NCBI GenBank assembly: GCA_964404445.1 | Contig: CAYOJW010000001.1 | Span: 682,001 to 746,000, forward strand | Direction: 5' to 3' | DNA length: 64,000 bases | Source of the DNA: UBA2336 sp964404445 | GTDB lineage: Bacteria; Bacteroidota; Bacteroidia; Cytophagales; Cyclobacteriaceae | Part shown: in pieces, positions 60,244 to 64,000 of the stretch | How positions within the stretch are numbered: the stretch's first letter is position 1 | Layout: each line of letters opens with the position of its first letter | Position numbers and translations under genes: made by a program | The notes under the pieces: model-generated | Database searches by the model: none | What the model was told of the DNA's origin: nothing | The model's input: only the letters and a program-made list of their open reading frames with translations

Positions 60244-60588
60244 CTATTTAACAGTTAGCAAAACTTTTAACAGCACGGCAGCGTGATTTATTTGCGTGTC
60301 TTTTGCTGCGTATAGCAAGGTGAGGTTTTGATTTTTTTGAATGGACTTTATGCGTTTCAGTTCTGCTGCTTTTGTTTTCAATTCAGTAGTATAGAGTTTA
60401 GAAAATTGTTTGAAGTTTTCAGGTTTATGCCCAAACCATTTGCGCAATTCAGGCGAGGGGGCAATGTTTTTATTCCATTCATCAATAAACGCTTTTTCTT
60501 TTTTCAATCCTCTTGGCCATAGCCTGTCCACGAGCATACGGTATCCGTCTTCCGGTTCGGGACTCTCGTAAATACGTTTAATTTTCAT
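60244..60588 (-). CDS. DUF488 family protein
   Basis: A protein of 114 residues from the ATG at 60588 (the frame extends to 60630, but that stretch is unlike the family). It begins MKIKRIYESPEPEDGYRMLVDRLWPRG (in part), the DUF488 signature with the conserved DRLWPRG, followed by FIDEWNKNIAPSPELRKWFGH and LTLLYAAKD near the end. The function is unknown; structures suggest a nuclease- or UDG-like fold. It is co-transcribed with the hemerythrin gene and separated from azurin by a hairpin. Confidence 0.88.
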   Translation of the reverse strand: MKIKRIYESPEPEDGYRMLVDRLWPRGLKKEKAFIDEWNKNIAPSPELRKWFGHKPENFKQFSKLYTTELKTKAAELKRIKSIQKNQNLTLLYAAKDTQINHAAVLLKVLLTVK

Positions 60589-60636
60589 ACTGTAAAGATG
60601 TTTGCATAAATAGTTTACCGGTTCGGACAAACATAA

Positions 60637-60669
60637 GAGGCTGTCTGAATTTTTAATCCAGACAGCCCC
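60637..60669 (-). terminator. Hairpin between azurin and DUF488
   Basis: GGCTGTCTG (60639-60647) and CAGACAGCC (60659-60667) form a perfect 9-bp stem with an 11-nt loop. It lies 15 nt after the azurin stop on the minus strand. The T run beyond it is weak, so termination may be partial. Confidence 0.55.
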
Positions 60670-60683
60670 TGTGATTAAATTAA

Positions 60684-61175
60684 TTACTCTACAATAAATT
60701 TTCCTTTCATTAGCGCGGAGTGTCCGGGAAATGAACAGAGAAAATCATACGTGCCTTTTGCCGGAGCGGTAAATTCGATCCGTGCGGTTTCGCCTCCGCC
60801 TATTGTATGCGTGTGTACGATCACGTTGTCCTGCATACTTGCGGGTATATAGTCATTGTCTTTGGCAGCGATGGCCTCTGTTGCAAAGGCGGTGAGGTCT
60901 GTTCCTGCGGCAAGCAATACAAAGTTATGCCCCATGACTTCTTTGGTCATTTTGCCGGTATGGTTCAGCGTAAGCCTTACGGTTTGCCCTTCTTTAACTT
61001 TAATTTCCGAAAGGTCGAACTTCATGTCATCTCCGCCATTAATGGTGATGGCGATTTTGCCGGGGCCTTTTTCGACCGGAGCGGCTGTTTCGGTTTTGTT
61101 TTCGGTAGTAGATGAGTTACCGCAAGCTGAGAAGATAAACGCTAAACAGATTAACGCTAAAAATTGATTTTTCAT
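60684..61175 (-). CDS. Azurin-like type 1 copper lipoprotein
   Basis: A 163-residue lipoprotein (lipobox FSAC, Cys18) with the azurin/plastocyanin fold. Copper ligands are seen as His83 (MGHNFVLL), Cys147, His152 and Met156 (LCSFPGHSALM). Strands KIAITINGGDDMKFD and VRLTLNHTGKM fit azurin. It carries electrons at the outer face of the inner membrane or in the periplasm, possibly for a terminal oxidase or nitric-oxide reductase encoded outside the window. It lies 37 nt after the ScdA/Ric gene, probably in its operon. Confidence 0.92.
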   Translation of the reverse strand: MKNQFLALICLAFIFSACGNSSTTENKTETAAPVEKGPGKIAITINGGDDMKFDLSEIKVKEGQTVRLTLNHTGKMTKEVMGHNFVLLAAGTDLTAFATEAIAAKDNDYIPASMQDNVIVHTHTIGGGETARIEFTAPAKGTYDFLCSFPGHSALMKGKFIVE

Positions 61176-61212
61176 TTGTGTATGGTTTTATGTTTATAAT
61201 TTGAAAATTGTT

Positions 61213-61941
61213 TCAAGCTGTGGCGAAAGATTTTTCCATTTCAATGGCTTTGGGGAACAGGATGTTGTTTTCGAGGTGGATGTGCAGGTGCAGGTCTTCC
61301 TCAAATTCTTTCAACAACGAAAACGTAACGCGATATGTGTTGCAGGCATCGGCCGGAGGTGTATAGTTGCCGGTAAGGGCAGCAATTCTGCGGAAGCGTT
61401 CGCCTTCGGCATCGTGATCGTGGTGCATCATGGCGATGGGGTTTTGCACCGTACCGAAATGGGGTGGAGCTAAAGGCTCGCGGCTGTCTTTCAGTTTTAC
61501 CATTTTCCGGATGAAAGGGAAGAGGATAAATTCTTCTTTTTTCATGTGTGCGGTTAGCTCGCCTGCCGACTCGTTAAATAACTGCTCCACTTCGGCCAGC
61601 TCCGGGTGACGATCTCCGTGTACTTTTACAATCTTGTTCAGGAACGGTTTTATTTCCAGAATTTTTGTGTCCACATACCGGTGATGTTTCTTTTCGATGT
61701 AGTCTGCCAGCAAATCGATCGGCCACGATTGATAATCTGTTGCCGCGTTAGCGCCTGCTTGTGAAATTTGTTCGAGCGTTTGCACTAACTGTTGGGCGTC
61801 AAGATTTTTTTCTGTGCAGGCTTCGGATATGGTACGGTTGCCCTTGCAGCAAAAATCAATGCCATAATTTTTAAATACAGACGCGGTGCGATAGTCTTGC
61901 GCTACCAGTTCACCGATAATTTGATTACTGTTTATATTCAT
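61213..61941 (-). CDS. Iron-sulfur cluster repair di-iron protein (ScdA/Ric/YtfE)
   Basis: A 242-residue protein. The N-terminal ScdA_N domain contains IIGELVAQDYRTASVFKNYGIDFCCKG with Cys31-Cys32 (in part). The C-terminal hemerythrin-like bundle supplies di-iron ligands in VHGDRHPELAEV, LTAHMKKEEFILFPF, MMHHDHDAEGERF and LHLHIHLENNILFP. Family members repair iron-sulfur clusters damaged by nitric oxide or oxidants. It lies between the tryptophan-dioxygenase-like and azurin genes. Confidence 0.95.
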   Translation of the reverse strand: MNINSNQIIGELVAQDYRTASVFKNYGIDFCCKGNRTISEACTEKNLDAQQLVQTLEQISQAGANAATDYQSWPIDLLADYIEKKHHRYVDTKILEIKPFLNKIVKVHGDRHPELAEVEQLFNESAGELTAHMKKEEFILFPFIRKMVKLKDSREPLAPPHFGTVQNPIAMMHHDHDAEGERFRRIAALTGNYTPPADACNTYRVTFSLLKEFEEDLHLHIHLENNILFPKAIEMEKSFATA

Positions 61942-61953
61942 GGTTATACTTTT

Positions 61954-62862
61954 TTAAGGATTATCGCCCCAATGCCCCAACTCTTCGGCTGTCCACAATT
62001 CAGGGAAAAATTTACGCTGCTGGAACTTCGGGTGTAAATATTTTTTCCATTCGCTGCCTCCGGTTGCTGCTTTGGTTTCGCCTTTGCTGTCTAAATAATG
62101 TTGAGCGGTTTGTAAATGCACCAAAGGCCATTGAACATTGTACAAATGATCGAACTGTTTCAGTTTTTGAATAAACTCAGCCGAGGGATTGGAAAACCGT
62201 TTTGCTTTTTCGGCCAGCGTATTGCCCTTCACCTTGTTTGCCAACGCGATAAAGCTGTCTAAATATTTTTCTTCAAACTGGCGGAGCGTCAACGATTTTG
62301 TACCGGTTTGCCGGTTGGTTCCGGCATCTTTCCAATAAATGTGTTCAAACAATTCGGCTGTTGCCGGATTGGCCGATAAATGTTTTTTGCCTTCTTCATG
62401 GATTAAGTTTTCCAACGGAGTACAGTAAATTTCCAGATAGCGAAACTGTGCCGACTGAAAACCGCTTGCAGGCGTGAGCGTACTGCGGAAGGTGTTGTAA
62501 TCGTCATAATTCATTCCGTATTTCATTACATCGAACGATGTGATGAGCATGGAGGTATAACGGTTCAGACGATTGAGTTTGTCTATCCAGGTGGCTTCAC
62601 TCAACTCTTCAAAAACCAATTGCTGTATTTCGTGCACCATCATTTTCAGAACCAATTCTGTTACCTGGTGGTACATCACGAATATGGCCTCATCTTTAAA
62701 ATCGGTACGTGTTTTTTGTAACGACAACAGCGTATCGACCTGAATGTAATCCCAATAATTAATAGGTTTGGCCTGCAATAACCCTTTCAGGTACGTTTCG
62801 GGATTTTCGCCTAATTGCTGATATTTTAACTCGATAGCGTTGATGATTTTTTCTTTACTCAT
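61954..62862 (-). CDS. Tryptophan 2,3-dioxygenase family heme protein
   Basis: A 302-residue all-helical heme dioxygenase-like protein. Motifs: LLSLQKTRTDFKDEAIFVMYHQVTELVLKMMVHEI (in part, the N-terminal helices), ASGFQSAQFRYLEIY, the heme-ligand region VHLQTAQHYLDSKGETKAATGGSEWKKYL (in part) and a TGGSEW loop that contacts substrate. Classical TDOs start the kynurenine pathway; in this NO/O2-linked cluster without kynurenine genes the protein may have another role. It stands 12 nt before the ScdA/Ric gene. Confidence 0.9.
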   Translation of the reverse strand: MSKEKIINAIELKYQQLGENPETYLKGLLQAKPINYWDYIQVDTLLSLQKTRTDFKDEAIFVMYHQVTELVLKMMVHEIQQLVFEELSEATWIDKLNRLNRYTSMLITSFDVMKYGMNYDDYNTFRSTLTPASGFQSAQFRYLEIYCTPLENLIHEEGKKHLSANPATAELFEHIYWKDAGTNRQTGTKSLTLRQFEEKYLDSFIALANKVKGNTLAEKAKRFSNPSAEFIQKLKQFDHLYNVQWPLVHLQTAQHYLDSKGETKAATGGSEWKKYLHPKFQQRKFFPELWTAEELGHWGDNP

Positions 62863-62906
62863 GTTTATTCGGTTTTAAAGCGTGAGGCTATTATCGTTAT
62901 AAAGTA

Positions 62907-63302
62907 TTACAACAACAATGTTGAGGCGTTATCCCTGAAATACATAATTTTCGTGTGAAATATTTCGGCCATGCGTTCGCCTTGTTTTTTGGCGAATGCC
63001 GATGTTTCGCCTGCGAAGTTTTCATCTACGGTTTCAAAGAACAGTTTCAGCCATTGGTTAAAGTGTTCTTTGTTTACGGGCAGTTTCACATGTGGCGGAA
63101 ACGGACTGCCAAAGTAAGTATGTTCTTCCAGCAGTATGGTTTGCCAGAAACGGTACATCTTTTCTAAATGTTCAGGCCATTTGTTGCGGATAACGTTATC
63201 GAAAATATCTTTCAGCAGTGCGTCTTCACGCACTTTTCCGTAAAAGGTATCGACCAATAGTTTAATATCCTCGATAGTTTTTATGTCGTTGTGTGGCGTC
63301 AT
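62907..63302 (-). CDS. Group III truncated hemoglobin
   Basis: A 131-residue 2-over-2 globin. Helix motifs: IKLLVDTFYGKVREDALLKDIF, WPEHLEKMYRFWQTILL, and VNKEHFNQWLKLFFETVDENF, where His of HFNQWL is the proximal heme ligand (F8). The group III pattern is supported by the lack of the Gly-Gly B/E motifs of groups I and II. Group III globins are linked to NO detoxification or oxygen handling in microaerobic bacteria. It overlaps the next upstream gene by 1 nt (TAATG). Confidence 0.92.
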   Translation of the reverse strand: MTPHNDIKTIEDIKLLVDTFYGKVREDALLKDIFDNVIRNKWPEHLEKMYRFWQTILLEEHTYFGSPFPPHVKLPVNKEHFNQWLKLFFETVDENFAGETSAFAKKQGERMAEIFHTKIMYFRDNASTLLL

Positions 63303-63724
63303 TACACGAAAGATTTATACAGGTCGGGATTCCAATACATGATGATGTAAAACATGGCAAAGCCCACAAAGGCAATAAGCAATGCCCAAACCCATGCCGG
63401 TATGGCTTTGGGTGTTTCCGACCCGGTTACCACAAACACATCTTTACGTTCGCTGCCGTAGGCATTGATGGTAATCGGGATTTGTTCGGTTACAACTTCA
63501 TTTTCGTGCAGGCCCACAACAGCAATGGCCGGCCCGTTACGCACTTCAAACGGTATTGTGCGAATGCCCTCAACACCGTTTGTTGACTTCGCCACGATTT
63601 TCAGGTTGTGTTTACCATCGGGGATTTTCGTGGTATCGAACACAAATTTTACCGGGGGCAAAAACTCGGCAAAGGGCGCTGGGTCATCATCGAGAAATAC
63701 TTTTACAATTCTGTTGTCTTCCAT
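63302..63724 (-). CDS. C-terminally anchored Ig-like membrane protein, function unknown
   Basis: A protein of 140 residues from the ATG at 63724 (the frame extends to 63748, but that overlaps the preceding gene). It begins with a beta-rich domain (VKVFLDDDPAPFAEFLPPVKFVF, HNLKIVAKSTNGVEGIRTIPF; a cadherin/Ig-like pattern) and ends in a membrane helix (about residues 110-130) and the short tail NPDLYKSFV. Its place between two NO/O2-linked genes suggests an accessory subunit of a respiratory complex encoded beyond the window. No family was recognised. Confidence 0.65.
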   Translation of the reverse strand: MEDNRIVKVFLDDDPAPFAEFLPPVKFVFDTTKIPDGKHNLKIVAKSTNGVEGIRTIPFEVRNGPAIAVVGLHENEVVTEQIPITINAYGSERKDVFVVTGSETPKAIPAWVWALLIAFVGFAMFYIIMYWNPDLYKSFV

Positions 63725-63734
63725 TGTTTGGTGA

Positions 63735-63995
63735 TTATTGCAGTACACTGTGCTTGATATGATTGCTGTCGCTTTCTTTCGGGCTGATCAAATACCGCAG
63801 ACTGAACACGAACGTTAAGGCAACGATCACGATCGAAACACTGATAATGATATAATCGAAGTCGTCTTGCGGCCCGGTGCCGTGTGTGATCCCTTTCAGC
63901 GCACGAGGTTGCTTGTCCTGACAAACATCGCAGGCCCATGCCTGAGAAGCGGTGAGTACAAAGCAAGCCATGAGTATCCAAAAAAACTTTTTCAT
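63735..63995 (-). CDS. Small membrane protein with signal peptide and CDVC motif
   Basis: An 86-residue protein from the ATG at 63995 (a GTG directly before it is possible). The signal peptide ends near QAWA, and the mature N-terminus is CDVCQDKQPRALKG. A membrane helix (about residues 48-70) follows, then a basic/polar tail. The N-terminal CDxC resembles the secreted protein at 58612-59343. It precedes the Ig-like protein by 10 nt and is probably the first gene in the window of an operon that continues beyond 64000. Confidence 0.7.
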   Translation of the reverse strand: MKKFFWILMACFVLTASQAWACDVCQDKQPRALKGITHGTGPQDDFDYIIISVSIVIVALTFVFSLRYLISPKESDSNHIKHSVLQ

Positions 63996-64000
63996 CACTT

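Overview
The window looks like a chromosomal segment of a Bacteroidota bacterium, probably a Cytophagales (Cyclobacteriaceae-like) member. The evidence is a SusC/SusD glycan-uptake locus, DUF4834, DUF3823 and WbqC family proteins, a bacterial GGGP synthase, few Shine-Dalgarno-like sites, frequent TTG/GTG starts, and several promoters of the Bacteroidota type (TTTG, about 20 nt, TAnnTTTG). It is a mixture of housekeeping genes and three accessory blocks. No rRNA, CRISPR array, prophage or intact insertion sequence was seen.

Layout. 0-19.9 kb is mostly minus-strand housekeeping: a GGGP synthase cut by the window edge with two small membrane proteins, a Na/Pi cotransporter, an M20 hydrolase, a SPOR lipoprotein, SecA, DapF, and a Zeta-like kinase with a 52-residue partner lying 1 nt behind a short CarB. 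These are followed by an M19 dipeptidase, a peptidoglycan-recycling pair (BadF-type sugar kinase and MurQ), a SprT-like protein and the GTPases Der and Era. 20.3-38.4 kb is one plus-strand polysaccharide-utilization locus for alpha-mannan: a surface lipoprotein, GH76, SusC, SusD, a DUF3823 lipoprotein, an unassigned TIM-barrel lipoprotein, GH92, a glutaminase-domain lipoprotein and a Tat-exported GH125. It is followed convergently by a membrane-spanning Kelch regulator with a SARP-like output domain. 41.3-44.9 kb carries the initiator tRNA, RarA and a vWA-like membrane protein.

45.1-47.6 kb is an AT-richer patch with two poorly conserved secreted proteins, a relic of a methionine aminopeptidase gene and a tiny membrane ORF. 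47.6-56.8 kb returns to housekeeping: ClpC, WbqC, Sua5/YrdC, MltG, a thioesterase, a BrkB family protein, RluA, a PNPOx-like protein and a beta-CASP nuclease.

56.9-64 kb is a redox, nitric-oxide and oxygen-handling block: YggS, a MarR regulator with a four-cysteine tail, DUF2024, a secreted CDxC protein, a thioredoxin-like protein, hemerythrin, DUF488, azurin, the ScdA/Ric iron-sulfur repair protein, a tryptophan-dioxygenase-like heme protein, truncated hemoglobin and two membrane proteins. Two near-identical palindromes (consensus GTTAGGAnTCCTAAC) sit inside the promoters of DUF2024-marR-yggS and of the thioredoxin-like gene, suggesting an autoregulated MarR regulon.

The most interesting candidates are this MarR/palindrome circuit, the Kelch-SARP regulator beside the mannan locus, the unassigned TIM-barrel lipoprotein within it, and the Zeta-like kinase with its small partner. 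All functions are inferred from motifs and context; no searches were run.
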